Source of the DNA: Evansella sp041820985 | GTDB lineage: Bacteria; Bacillota; Bacilli; Bacillales; Salisediminibacteriaceae | Assembly: GCF_041820985.1 (NCBI RefSeq) | Contig: NZ_JBGUAU010000014.1 | Span: forward strand, 62,001-126,000 | DNA: 64,000 nucleotides | Direction: 5' to 3' | Shown: piece after piece, positions 53,395 through 62,507 of the stretch | Layout of the letters: the number at the start of each line of letters is the position of its first letter | How positions within the stretch are numbered: position 1 is the first letter of the stretch | Notes under the pieces: model-generated | Seen by the model: the letters and a program-made list of their open reading frames with translations, nothing else | What the model was told of the DNA's origin: nothing | Databases searched by the model: none | Position numbers and translations under genes: made by a program

Positions 53395-54594
53395 ATGGGT
53401 ATAATGGTGACTAACAAAGAGAAGACAATTAGAACATTGAATAATATTGCAGAAACTGGATTAGATGTATTTAATAAAGATGAGTATACGATTGATAACG
53501 AAAATGAAAATCCTGATGCCATAGTTGTGCGAAGTTTTAATATGCACGATATAGAATTCGGAACTGATTTAAAAGCAATTGCGAGAGCGGGGGCAGGGGT
53601 AAATAACATTCCTGTGACTGCTTGTACAGAAAAAGGAATCGTTGTTTTCAACACACCAGGAGCAAATGCTAATGCGGTAAAGGAATTAGTATTGACCTCT
53701 TTAATTGCTTCATCTAGAAATCTATTTGATGGTGTTGCATGGGCTAAGACGTTAGAAAATGAAGGTGATCAAATTTCCAAGCTTGTAGAAGCAGGGAAGA
53801 AAAATTTCGTAGGAAAAGAGATTAAAGGTAAAACACTCGGTGTTATCGGTTTAGGTGCCATTGGTGCTCTTGTAGCTAATGACGCTTTAAATTTGGATAT
53901 GGATGTGATTGGATTTGATCCTTTTATCTCTGTTGATACTGCTTGGAACTTATCCCGTAATATCCATCGAGCAATGACAATAGAAGAGTTATTTGCAAAC
54001 TCTGATTATATTACTGTCCATGTACCTTTAACGGACGATACAAGAGGAATGTTTAATAAAGATGTTTTTGAAATAATGAAATCTGATGTTACTATCTTAA
54101 ATTTCTCTCGTGGCGAGCTAGTAAATGACGAAGATATTGCTACTGCTCTTGAGAATGGGAAAGTGGGAAAATACATCACTGATTTCCCGAATGAAACAGT
54201 TTTAAAGGTGAAAAATGTAGTTCCAATTCCTCACCTTGGTGCTTCTACAGCGGAATCCGAAGAAAACTGTGCCATTATGGCTGCACGACAACTAAAGATT
54301 TTTCTCGAAACAGGAAACATAAAGAACTCTGTAAACTTCCCAAATACGGAGCTTCCATACACAGGAAAGCGACGTGTGGCAGTATTTCATAAAAATGTTC
54401 CGAACATGGTTGGACAGATTACATCAGCAATCTCCGATTACAATCTGAATATCGCAGACATGGTAAACAGAAGTAGAGGGGATTACGCTTATACGATGAT
54501 CGATATTGACAATAAAGTAAACGGTGAGGTTCTTCCAGGGCTTGATGCAAAAATAAGACAAATAAATAATATTGTGTCTATCAGGTTTATCTAA
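53395..54594 (+). CDS. serA: D-3-phosphoglycerate dehydrogenase
   Basis: A 399-aa NAD-dependent 2-hydroxyacid dehydrogenase with C-terminal ACT domain. Rossmann motif GVIGLGAIGALVAN near residue 148, ARAGAGVNNIP near 64, FSRGELVNDEDI near 237 and HLGASTAESEENCA (catalytic His) near 280. The ACT-like domain spans about 322-399. It makes 3-phosphohydroxypyruvate, the first step of serine synthesis. No serC is adjacent in this window. Expression is predicted to be under the ZTP riboswitch just upstream. Confidence 0.93.
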   Translation: MGIMVTNKEKTIRTLNNIAETGLDVFNKDEYTIDNENENPDAIVVRSFNMHDIEFGTDLKAIARAGAGVNNIPVTACTEKGIVVFNTPGANANAVKELVLTSLIASSRNLFDGVAWAKTLENEGDQISKLVEAGKKNFVGKEIKGKTLGVIGLGAIGALVANDALNLDMDVIGFDPFISVDTAWNLSRNIHRAMTIEELFANSDYITVHVPLTDDTRGMFNKDVFEIMKSDVTILNFSRGELVNDEDIATALENGKVGKYITDFPNETVLKVKNVVPIPHLGASTAESEENCAIMAARQLKIFLETGNIKNSVNFPNTELPYTGKRRVAVFHKNVPNMVGQITSAISDYNLNIADMVNRSRGDYAYTMIDIDNKVNGEVLPGLDAKIRQINNIVSIRFI

Positions 54595-54614
54595 ATAGAA
54601 CTCCATGCAAAAAG

Positions 54615-54660
54615 AAAAGGAAGAAGAACAGTTAGGTTAATCTGTTTTTCTTCCTTTTTC
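54615..54660. terminator. bidirectional terminator between serA and ppk
   Basis: Stem AAGGAAGAAGAACAG / CTGTTTTTCTTCCTT with A- and T-rich flanks on each side. It can stop transcripts from both converging genes. Confidence 0.85.
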
Positions 54661-56817
54661 TAATATCCCATTTTTAATTTTTTGCATTACATTTACCTTG
54701 AATTTCTGAAACTGCTCCTGAAATCCAGAGGGGGAATCACGATGTCCAATTTCTAATTGACTATTTATGATGTGGTCCTTTTCCTTTGTTTTTACATAGT
54801 GGTAATTTCCAAATTCGTCTTGGATTCGAGCTTTCACGTTATCCCCTAAGTATAGTAATAACCACTTTTTTACTCTTCTTTTCAAACTGTCCTCTAAAAC
54901 AGGAAATAATATTTCAATTCTATTTTCCATGTTTCGGGTCATTAAATCAGCTGAAGAGAAAAACGTTTTTTCCTCTCCATTATGATGAAAATAATAAATT
55001 CGACTATGCTCCAGAAACTGTCCCACAATACTGCGAACGGTAATATTTTCACTAACTCCTTTTATTCCAGGACGAAGACAACAAATTCCGCGGATTATTA
55101 AATCGATGGTAACTCCTTTTTGAGAAGCTTCATAAAATTTATCGATGATCATTTTGTCCGTAAGAGAATTCATTTTGGCAATAATTTTGCCGTTACCATG
55201 TATATGATGATGGGAAATTTCTTGATCTATGAGCGCGATCATATCGTAACGAATATCATACGGTGCTACAGAAAAATGATTGTATACTGGTTTTTCAGAA
55301 AAGCCACTAATATAGTTGAAAAAATTTGTTGCATCTTCTGCTAGTTTCTCATTTGTCGTAATTAATCCCACATCAGTGTAAAGACGAGCGGTTGTACCGT
55401 TATAGTTCCCGGTACCTAAATGAACAAATCGTTCAATTTTTTCTTTGCGTCTTCTAACAACAAGCGTTATTTTTGAATGAGTTTTTAAATGAGTCATGCC
55501 GTAAATAACATGACAACCTTCTTTTTCTAACTCTTTTGCCCAGCTAACATTATTTTCTTCATCAAATCTTGCTTTTAATTCTATTAACACAGTCACTTGC
55601 TTTCCATTCATTGCTGCACGTTTTAGTGCTTTAATAATAGTAGAGTTTCCACTCACACGATATAGTGTTTGTTTAATGGCTAAAACGGTTGGATCGTCTG
55701 CTGCTTGCGACAAAAAATCATTGACTGGTTCAAAGGAATCATATGGATGGTGTAATAAAATGTCTTTTTTTAAGGCGATGTCGTACAAGTTTTCTCCAAA
55801 CGGAATATCTTCTGGTTGTTGAGGACTAAAAGATTTATTTGTTAAGTTTTCATAGTTTGCTGCAATGTCTGAATAAAAAGGGAATAAAAATGTTAAATCT
55901 AGAGGGCCATTCAAAACGTATACATCTTTATTATGAATCTCCAGTCGCTTTTGTATATAGTGTACGATATCTGTATCGTAATTCTCACCAGCTATTTCGA
56001 GTCGAATTTCTGCGCCCCATTTTCGTTTCTTTATCTCCTTTTCTATTTCAATTAATAAATCTACCGCATCATCTTCTGCAATAGTTAAGTCTGCATTTCT
56101 TGTAATTCGAAAAGGAGTTATGCTTTTGATAGATTGGCCGACAAACAATTTATTTATGAAAAAGGAGATTACATCTTCTAACAAAATAAAATGAGTCTTT
56201 TGTTCTTTAGATGGTAATGGAATAAAGCGGTCTAGAACAGAAGGTACTTGTACTATGGCTAATCTGCCTGTAACACCACCAATATCCTCCTGCCTATCAT
56301 TGGAATCTATCAGAACAATAGCAAGATTAAGACTTTTACTCAAAAATTTCGGGAATGGTCGATATGCATCAATAGCTCTAGGTGTTAAGACAGGATAAAT
56401 TTGTTCATCAAAAAGATTTTCTAGATAAGAAAGCTCTTCTTCTGATAAATCACTTAATGGTGTGATGGAGATACCTTCTTTATTAAGCAATGAAAGGAGA
56501 TGTTTATACGTACTATATTGCATCTTCACTAATTGTTGTGTTTTCTCCGATATTAATTCTAATTGCTCTTTTGGTGTTAACCCCGCTTTATTTTCTGGTT
56601 TTGTAAATCCTGCCTTTACTTGGTCTGTTAAACCTGCAACTCGAACCATAAAAAACTCATCTAAATTCGAACTGAAAATGGCTAGAAATTTAAGTCTTTC
56701 AAGAAGTGGGTTCCGTTCATCCATTGCTTCTTCTAATACTCGTTGGTTAAAAGCTAACCAGCTTAGTTCACGGTTATTGTAATTCAAAGTAGTATCTATT
56801 AGCATTGTTTCATCCAT
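54637..56817 (-). CDS. ppk: polyphosphate kinase 1
   Basis: A 726-aa PPK1 from the chosen start (an upstream ATG at 56838 is open, but GGGGG precedes the ATG at 56817 at good spacing). The N-terminal domain begins NRELSWLAFNQRVLEEA. The catalytic His domain has THLKTHSKITLVVRR (autophosphorylated His near residue 430) and a second His in FLEHSRIYYF. It makes long-chain polyphosphate from ATP. It is monocistronic; a ppx gene was not seen alongside. Confidence 0.95.
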   Translation of the reverse strand: MDETMLIDTTLNYNNRELSWLAFNQRVLEEAMDERNPLLERLKFLAIFSSNLDEFFMVRVAGLTDQVKAGFTKPENKAGLTPKEQLELISEKTQQLVKMQYSTYKHLLSLLNKEGISITPLSDLSEEELSYLENLFDEQIYPVLTPRAIDAYRPFPKFLSKSLNLAIVLIDSNDRQEDIGGVTGRLAIVQVPSVLDRFIPLPSKEQKTHFILLEDVISFFINKLFVGQSIKSITPFRITRNADLTIAEDDAVDLLIEIEKEIKKRKWGAEIRLEIAGENYDTDIVHYIQKRLEIHNKDVYVLNGPLDLTFLFPFYSDIAANYENLTNKSFSPQQPEDIPFGENLYDIALKKDILLHHPYDSFEPVNDFLSQAADDPTVLAIKQTLYRVSGNSTIIKALKRAAMNGKQVTVLIELKARFDEENNVSWAKELEKEGCHVIYGMTHLKTHSKITLVVRRRKEKIERFVHLGTGNYNGTTARLYTDVGLITTNEKLAEDATNFFNYISGFSEKPVYNHFSVAPYDIRYDMIALIDQEISHHHIHGNGKIIAKMNSLTDKMIIDKFYEASQKGVTIDLIIRGICCLRPGIKGVSENITVRSIVGQFLEHSRIYYFHHNGEEKTFFSSADLMTRNMENRIEILFPVLEDSLKRRVKKWLLLYLGDNVKARIQDEFGNYHYVKTKEKDHIINSQLEIGHRDSPSGFQEQFQKFKVNVMQKIKNGILEKGRKTD

Positions 56818-56838
56818 AAAAAATGTGCCCCCATGCAA

Positions 56839-57195
56839 AGACTATAAAATGATTAATATTCTAATATAAATATATCGTACTATCTTTTCATAAATATTAA
56901 TTTTTTGTAAATATTATGTAAATTACGAAGGTAAAGCGTTATTTATAAATTTTTTCGTACTTTAGGCGAATTAAAACATTGTTTCATTACTTATAAAGAA
57001 AAGAGGAATTCTAGGTAACCCAATAAAAGATCCGGTTGATTGATTCAACATTGTTTTGCAATGTCAGTTAGTTGCTCTTGGAAAAGGCATTCGAGTTAGC
57101 GGTAGTAACATAGAAATGCTCCTTTTTCGTACATGTTAGAGTGTAATTCCTATATAATGTAATAAATAGTAAATCTCCAAAACTAGGAGGGAATT
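56839..57195. other. divergent intergenic region between ppk and kynU
   Basis: About 360 bp. It holds TATAAT at 57153-57158 in the kynU direction, without a good -35, and a short inverted repeat ACATTG-TTTTG-CAATGT at 57048-57064 that might be an operator. No gene was seen. Confidence 0.4.
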
Positions 57196-58476
57196 ATGAA
57201 TAAACATAAATTAGATATTGAACAGGCTCGCAAATTTGATCAAAACGATCCCCTGGCAACATACAGAAATGAGTTCTATATAAGAGAAGATTCTATATAT
57301 CTTGATGGTAATTCGCTAGGACTATTGTCAAAGAGAGCAGAGCAGTCCCTATTAGATGTCCTTGAATCTTGGAAGCATCTTGGTATTGATGGGTGGACCA
57401 GTGGTGATCATCCTTGGTTTTATCTTTCGGAAACGTTAGGAAAGCAAATGGCTCCTCTTATTGGTGCAAAACCTGAGGAAGTAATTGTGACAGGTTCTAC
57501 AACTAGTAATCTACATCAACTTGTTGCAACTTTTTTTCATCCTACTGGTAAGAAAGATAAAATTTTAAGTGATGAGTTAGCATTCCCAACAGATGTTTAT
57601 GCATTACAAAGTCAATTAAAGCTTCATGGGTTAGACCCTGATAAGCATTTACTTAAAGTACAAAGCACCGACGGTCATACATTGAAGGAAACTGATATTA
57701 TACATGCTATGACTGATGAAGTTGCAATAATTGTTCTCCCGAGTATCCTTTATCGAAGCGGGCAAATTCTTGATATGAAGATGCTAACAGAGGAAGCCCA
57801 TAAGAGAAATATTCTTATCGGATTCGATCTATGTCACTCCATTGGTTCCATTCCTCACTATGTAAAAGAGTGGGGAATAGACTTCGCATTTTGGTGTAAT
57901 TATAAACATTTAAACGGCGGGCCAGGAGCAGTTGGAGGATTATATGTAAATAAACGCCATTTCGGTAATAGACCAGGCCTTGCAGGTTGGTTTAGTTCAC
58001 AAAAAGAGAAACAATTTGATATGGAGCATGAGCTGACAACAGCAAATCATGCAGGAGCATATCAAATGGGAACACCGAATGTACTGAGTATTGCTCCATT
58101 AATTGGATCTTTATCCATGTTTAATGAAATAGGAATGCAAAAAATAAGAGAAAAATCACTAAAATTGACAAGCTATATGATCGATCTTATCCAGGAACGT
58201 TTAAAAGGATATGGTTTTATCATAAGAAATCCAGTGGATGAGGAGATTCGTGGTGGCCACATTTTTATGGAACATAAAGAAGCTGCGAGGATTTGCAAAG
58301 CGTTAAAGGAGAACGGAATTGTTCCAGATTTTCGCTCTCCTAATGGGATTCGACTGGCACCTGTTGCTCTTTATAATACGTTTGAAGAAGTCTGGATTAC
58401 AATAGATAAATTGAAGCAGATCATGGATGAGGAGCAGTACAAAAAATTCGAGAATAAACGGGGGGTTGTGGCATAG
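57196..58476 (+). CDS. kynU: kynureninase
   Basis: A 426-aa PLP enzyme. Features are YLDGNSLGLLS near residue 36, GSTTSNLHQL near 98, FDLCHSIGS near 215, and the PLP lysine in CNYKHLNGGPGAVGG near 238. It cleaves kynurenine to anthranilate and alanine. It is the first gene of kynUBA, with kynB starting three bases after its stop and kynA 100 bp later. The operon converts tryptophan to anthranilate. Confidence 0.95.
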   Translation: MNKHKLDIEQARKFDQNDPLATYRNEFYIREDSIYLDGNSLGLLSKRAEQSLLDVLESWKHLGIDGWTSGDHPWFYLSETLGKQMAPLIGAKPEEVIVTGSTTSNLHQLVATFFHPTGKKDKILSDELAFPTDVYALQSQLKLHGLDPDKHLLKVQSTDGHTLKETDIIHAMTDEVAIIVLPSILYRSGQILDMKMLTEEAHKRNILIGFDLCHSIGSIPHYVKEWGIDFAFWCNYKHLNGGPGAVGGLYVNKRHFGNRPGLAGWFSSQKEKQFDMEHELTTANHAGAYQMGTPNVLSIAPLIGSLSMFNEIGMQKIREKSLKLTSYMIDLIQERLKGYGFIIRNPVDEEIRGGHIFMEHKEAARICKALKENGIVPDFRSPNGIRLAPVALYNTFEEVWITIDKLKQIMDEEQYKKFENKRGVVA

Positions 58477-58479
58477 GGT

Positions 58480-59139
58480 ATGAAAAATAAAGTATATAAT
58501 CAAAACAAGTGGATTGATATTTCACAACCACTATCAAGCACCATTGCACATTGGCCAGAGGATACACCTTTTTCTTATGAAGTGAGTTATTCAAAAGAGC
58601 AAACAGGTTCTGTAAACATTGGACAACTGACATCGAGTGTCCACATTGGAACACATATTGACGCTCCTTTTCACTTTCTAAATGATGGGAAGAGAGTAAT
58701 AGATTTGGATATAAATGTTTATATAGGACCATGTCGGATTATTGATGTATCAAGATATTCTAATGAAATCAATGAGAAGGTTTTACGAAGTTTTGAATTA
58801 GAGGGAGTGGAGCGATTGCTATTAAAAACAGCAATTCCCAACAATCCAACACGATTCCCTGAACAAATTCCTTATATTACAAAAACAGGGGCATCAGTAT
58901 TAAAAGAAAAAGGGATTGTTTTATTAGGTGTTGATGTTCCTTCCGTAGATCCTCTCGATAGCAAAGAGTTAGAAGGTCACCATGCACTACACGAAAATGG
59001 AGTACACATTTTAGAAAACGTCATGCTAGACAACGTCGAGCCAGGAGACTACGAAATAATAGCACTCCCCCTTCCGTTAAAGGAAGCCGACGGAAGCCCC
59101 GTCCGAGCAGTGATAAGAAAAATAAATAAAATGAGTTAA
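58480..59139 (+). CDS. kynB: kynurenine formamidase
   Basis: A 219-aa member of the cyclase family. The metal motif HIGTHIDAPFHF near residue 50 and the ending region LLGVDVPSVDPLDS with HHALHENGVHILENV fit KynB. It hydrolyses N-formylkynurenine to kynurenine and formate. It is placed between kynU and kynA, which supports the call. The ribosome site lies in the end of kynU. Confidence 0.95.
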   Translation: MKNKVYNQNKWIDISQPLSSTIAHWPEDTPFSYEVSYSKEQTGSVNIGQLTSSVHIGTHIDAPFHFLNDGKRVIDLDINVYIGPCRIIDVSRYSNEINEKVLRSFELEGVERLLLKTAIPNNPTRFPEQIPYITKTGASVLKEKGIVLLGVDVPSVDPLDSKELEGHHALHENGVHILENVMLDNVEPGDYEIIALPLPLKEADGSPVRAVIRKINKMS

Positions 59140-59239
59140 CTCCATGAAATAACACCTGTTTCTGTAGACCTCCATGCAAGTGAAAATTTGCACCAGTATT
59201 TTCGAGGGTAGACATATTATCTCGTGAAGGAGTGTTTCA

Positions 59240-60091
59240 ATGAGCAATCATGAACAAAGCAATTCTTCAACGGACAAAGAAAAAAACATTCATACTGATT
59301 TTACAAACAATATGACCTACGGTGAATACTTACAATTAGATAAAATTCTCTCCAGTCAAAAACGGTTATCTCAACACCATGACGAAATGTTATTTATTAT
59401 CATTCACCAGGTTAGCGAGTTGTGGATGAAGCTTATTTTACATGAAATCAATGCTGCAATTGAATCTATTGAAAAAGATGATTTATCAACTTCATTCAAG
59501 CAATTGGCGAGAGTATCAAAAGTTCAAACACAAATCATCCAAGCATGGGACGTGCTATCCACACTTACTCCTTCTGAATACATGGAGTTTCGCGATTCGT
59601 TAGGTCAAGCATCAGGGTTTCAATCGTTTCAATATCGAAAAATTGAGTTTTCCCTTGGCTACAAAACAGATCATGTATTAAAAATTTACAAAAAAGATCC
59701 AGATCTTTATGAAGAATTGGTGAAGGCTTATGAGTCACCAGGTTTATATGATGTGGCAATCCGGCAATTAAAGAAGAAAGGATTTGTTATAGACCACAAT
59801 GTACTTAATAGAGATTACTCTTCTCTATATAAAGAAAATGAATCTGTACGAAAAGCGTGGTTGGAAGTGTATCGAGATGTAGATCAGTATTGGGATTTAT
59901 ATGAATTAGCAGAAAAGTTGATGGATATTGAAGACTCTTTACAGCAATGGCGCTTTCGCCATATGAAAACAGTAGAGCGAATTATTGGTTTTAAGATGGG
60001 AACAGGAGGGTCTAGCGGAGTTAATTACTTGAAGAAAGTGTTAGATCAACGTTTTTTTCCAGAATTGTGGGATGTGCGGACGGAGTTATAA
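59240..60091 (+). CDS. kynA: tryptophan 2,3-dioxygenase
   Basis: A 283-aa heme dioxygenase. Typical motifs: TYGEYLQLDKIL near residue 30, HHDEMLFIIIHQVSELWMK near 50, SGFQSFQYRKIEFSLG near 130, WRFRHMKTVERIIGFKMGTGGSSGVNYLKK near 236 with the heme-binding His. It opens the indole ring of tryptophan. It is the last gene of kynUBA although it does the first step. Confidence 0.95.
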   Translation: MSNHEQSNSSTDKEKNIHTDFTNNMTYGEYLQLDKILSSQKRLSQHHDEMLFIIIHQVSELWMKLILHEINAAIESIEKDDLSTSFKQLARVSKVQTQIIQAWDVLSTLTPSEYMEFRDSLGQASGFQSFQYRKIEFSLGYKTDHVLKIYKKDPDLYEELVKAYESPGLYDVAIRQLKKKGFVIDHNVLNRDYSSLYKENESVRKAWLEVYRDVDQYWDLYELAEKLMDIEDSLQQWRFRHMKTVERIIGFKMGTGGSSGVNYLKKVLDQRFFPELWDVRTEL

Positions 60092-60234
60092 ATCAATAAT
60101 TTACTCTTTCAATTAGATGTTAGTATGTTAGAGTGTAAAAGAGTAGTACTTTTCTATAATAGTTTTTAATTAGCAAATTTTTAACAAGTTGCTATGATAT
60201 AATTATATTAAAAACTATATTTAGGGGATGGATT

Positions 60235-61701
60235 ATGACATCAATAGAAAAGCTGATATTAACAGATTATAAGAGAAAAAATTTACTACTTCTTATTACG
60301 TATTCAATTACACTAGTAACTGTATTAGGCCTATCATTGGTAACAAACGCAATAGAAATGATTATTATTTATGGAACTCAACTTGTAATTCTAGTAACAG
60401 CATATCTATTATCAAAATATAATAAAAAGCCAAATCCTTTTCCTTATATTGCTATAATTGTTATGAACTTTGCTGCGTATTCAGTAATATTTGTATTAGA
60501 AAGCCAAGTTATTATTTTATTAATTTTCCCATTTTTAGCATTATTAGCTGCTGTGCACTTACATAGAAAAATATTTATTCTAGGATTTTCATTAGGATTA
60601 ATAGGTTTAGTGTTAAATAAGCTTTTTGCTACAAGTCATAAAGAACTCATTGATTCGTTGTTTAACTATTCTATACTACTCTATCTTTTACTAGGTGTAA
60701 TTTTTATCGTTGTGATCTCCTTATACCAAAGCCAATTTTCTATTCTACAAAAGTTAAGCAAAGAAGCGGAAGATGATGCAGCTAGGAAAGAAAAGGAAAG
60801 AATTTTCTTGAAAAACAGTGTAACAAGTATTGTAGAAAATATAGCAGAAGCGAATGATAGAATCCAAACGAATTCCACAATTCAGAAAGAACTGAAAGTA
60901 GTAGTGAATGAGGTCTCTGCTGGAAGTGTTCAACAAGCTGAACAGATTCATGATATAAGTGAGAGGGCAATGAGTACAAAATCCTCCATGGAAATGCTGT
61001 TCCAATTATCTAAGAATGTGTTAATAAATTCTGAATCTGCAAATAAGGTGGCTGTGTCTGGTCAAGGTCAAATGGACATTCTTAATAAAGAAATGAAAGA
61101 TTTACAAATGATAATAGGGGAACTGAATGAGACTTTTTCACAATTAAATCGAAAAATTGAGGAAACAAATAGTTTTGCATCAACAATAAAGGACATTACA
61201 GAGCAGACCAATTTACTCGCTTTAAACGCATCGATAGAAGCAGCAAGAGCAGGGGAGGCTGGTAAAGGTTTTTCTGTGGTAGCAAGTGAAATAAGAAAGT
61301 TAGCAGAAACTACGAGAAGTACAACAGAAAAAATCACTTCTAATCTATCTGAATTAAACCATTCGAGTCGAAATGCAATGGACAAAATGATGAAAAGTAG
61401 TCATAACATTGAAACTGGTTCAAAATCTACGTTTGAAGCATCTGAAACTTTTAAACTTGTTGTTAAAACACTATTTGAATTAAATGTTGAACTAAACAAA
61501 TACACTTCAGTTTCAGAAAGTGTAAATGCTTCTGCTTCTGAGATTGAGCATGCAACAACGGATTTAGCTGCTATTTTAGAACAAGCAAGTGCGAGTCTAG
61601 AAGAAATGAATGCATCACTAGAGGAATTAACCTCAGATAATGTAAAATTAGCCATGTACATGGAAACTACAACAACGAAAGCAAAAGAATTACTATCATA
61701 A
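60235..61701 (+). CDS. methyl-accepting chemotaxis protein without a large sensor domain
   Basis: A 488-aa chemoreceptor. Residues 15-165 hold about six hydrophobic segments, with little extracellular sequence, so the signal may be sensed in the membrane. No clear HAMP domain is seen. The signalling domain (about 190-480) carries the hairpin tip LLALNASIEAARAGEAGKGFSVVASEIRKLAE near residue 330. It probably signals to CheA. It has a good ribosome site (TTAGGGGATGG) and ends at a bidirectional terminator. Confidence 0.88.
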   Translation: MTSIEKLILTDYKRKNLLLLITYSITLVTVLGLSLVTNAIEMIIIYGTQLVILVTAYLLSKYNKKPNPFPYIAIIVMNFAAYSVIFVLESQVIILLIFPFLALLAAVHLHRKIFILGFSLGLIGLVLNKLFATSHKELIDSLFNYSILLYLLLGVIFIVVISLYQSQFSILQKLSKEAEDDAARKEKERIFLKNSVTSIVENIAEANDRIQTNSTIQKELKVVVNEVSAGSVQQAEQIHDISERAMSTKSSMEMLFQLSKNVLINSESANKVAVSGQGQMDILNKEMKDLQMIIGELNETFSQLNRKIEETNSFASTIKDITEQTNLLALNASIEAARAGEAGKGFSVVASEIRKLAETTRSTTEKITSNLSELNHSSRNAMDKMMKSSHNIETGSKSTFEASETFKLVVKTLFELNVELNKYTSVSESVNASASEIEHATTDLAAILEQASASLEEMNASLEELTSDNVKLAMYMETTTTKAKELLS

Positions 61702-61727
61702 TCTTAAACCAACTATATCCAAAAATA

Positions 61728-61761
61728 AACGGTCCTATGCTTATACAGCAGGACCGTTTTT
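61728..61761. terminator. bidirectional terminator between the chemoreceptor and tetR
   Basis: Stem AAACGGTCCT / AGGACCGTTT with a loop of about 13 bases, T-run on the plus side and A/T-rich on the other. It overlaps the stop codon of tetR. Confidence 0.85.
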
Positions 61762-62358
61762 ATTATCTGATTTATCTGATTTTCCTGTAATACCATAAAA
61801 CAGTATGGTCATAATATCTTCAGTTAGAGGAAGGATTTTAGAATAAACATCCTCGCGTTGCATATATTCCTGCATCATGTGAATATAGAAGAAAATTGCT
61901 TCGTTTGATATTTTAGAATCAATAAAACCAGTTTCTTTCCCTTCATTAAAAAAACTCATTAGCGTAGGGATTGCTCTTTCATGATAGAATTCTTCAATAT
62001 GACTTGAATTACCTGTACTATATTCTTTCATGAAATGATTATAGAAGTCTTCATTGATATTATTAGCAGCTTCTTTTTTGTTAAAGAGAAGCTGTTTTAT
62101 TTTTTCAGGATAAGAGAGGTCACCATCTATAATCTTTATAGCTTTTTCCCACTCTTTATCAATATAAAAAAGGATCGTTTCATGCACTAAATTATGTTTA
62201 CTTTCAAAGTAGTTATATATGGTAACTTGAGATACGTTTGCTTTTTTCGCTATTTCAGAAATTGAAACCTTTTGTACCCCATATATCGTAAATAATTGTA
62301 AGGATGCTTCTAATATTTCTGTTTTTTTCTGTTCTCTTCGCCTTTCGAATCCATCCAT
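61741..62358 (-). CDS. TetR-family repressor of the divergent ABC exporter
   Basis: A 205-aa TetR regulator. The helix-turn-helix is ASLQLFTIYGVQKVSISEIAKKANVSQVTIYNYFESK, and the rest is a helical ligand domain. The start ATG at 62358 follows GAGGTG; a GTG at 62367 is open. It is divergent from the ABC exporter and two equal operators lie in the space between, so it probably represses both. Confidence 0.9.
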   Translation of the reverse strand: MDGFERRREQKKTEILEASLQLFTIYGVQKVSISEIAKKANVSQVTIYNYFESKHNLVHETILFYIDKEWEKAIKIIDGDLSYPEKIKQLLFNKKEAANNINEDFYNHFMKEYSTGNSSHIEEFYHERAIPTLMSFFNEGKETGFIDSKISNEAIFFYIHMMQEYMQREDVYSKILPLTEDIMTILFYGITGKSDKSDNKNGPAV

Positions 62359-62392
62359 ATTGTTCACCTCTTAGCTTTAGTGTAATAAATTT

Positions 62393-62422
62393 TTTGAAAT
62401 AAAACAAATAATATATTTCAAA
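62393..62422. promoter_or_regulatory. operator 1, TGAAATA-N12-TATTTCA type
   Basis: Inverted repeat TTTGAAATA / TATTTCAAA with perfect 9-bp arms and a 12-bp gap, located 35 bp before tetR. Confidence 0.65.
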
Positions 62423-62454
62423 ATTATATTGCAAATTGACCTATAAATATATAA

Positions 62455-62484
62455 TATGAAATATATAAGTTAAATTATTTCATA
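62455..62484. promoter_or_regulatory. operator 2, same architecture
   Basis: Inverted repeat TATGAAATA / TATTTCATA, again 9-bp arms and a 12-bp gap, 23 bp before the ABC start. Centres of the two operators are 62 bp apart. Confidence 0.65.
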
Positions 62485-62507
62485 ATTTTCTTTTAGGAGG
62501 GCTACAT

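Noticed and set aside
57133..60138. Shared 14-mer ATGTTAGAGTGTAA at both ends of the kyn operon (57133 and 60125)
   Set aside because: Several chance 14-base matches are expected in a window of this size and AT content; the flanks do not match.
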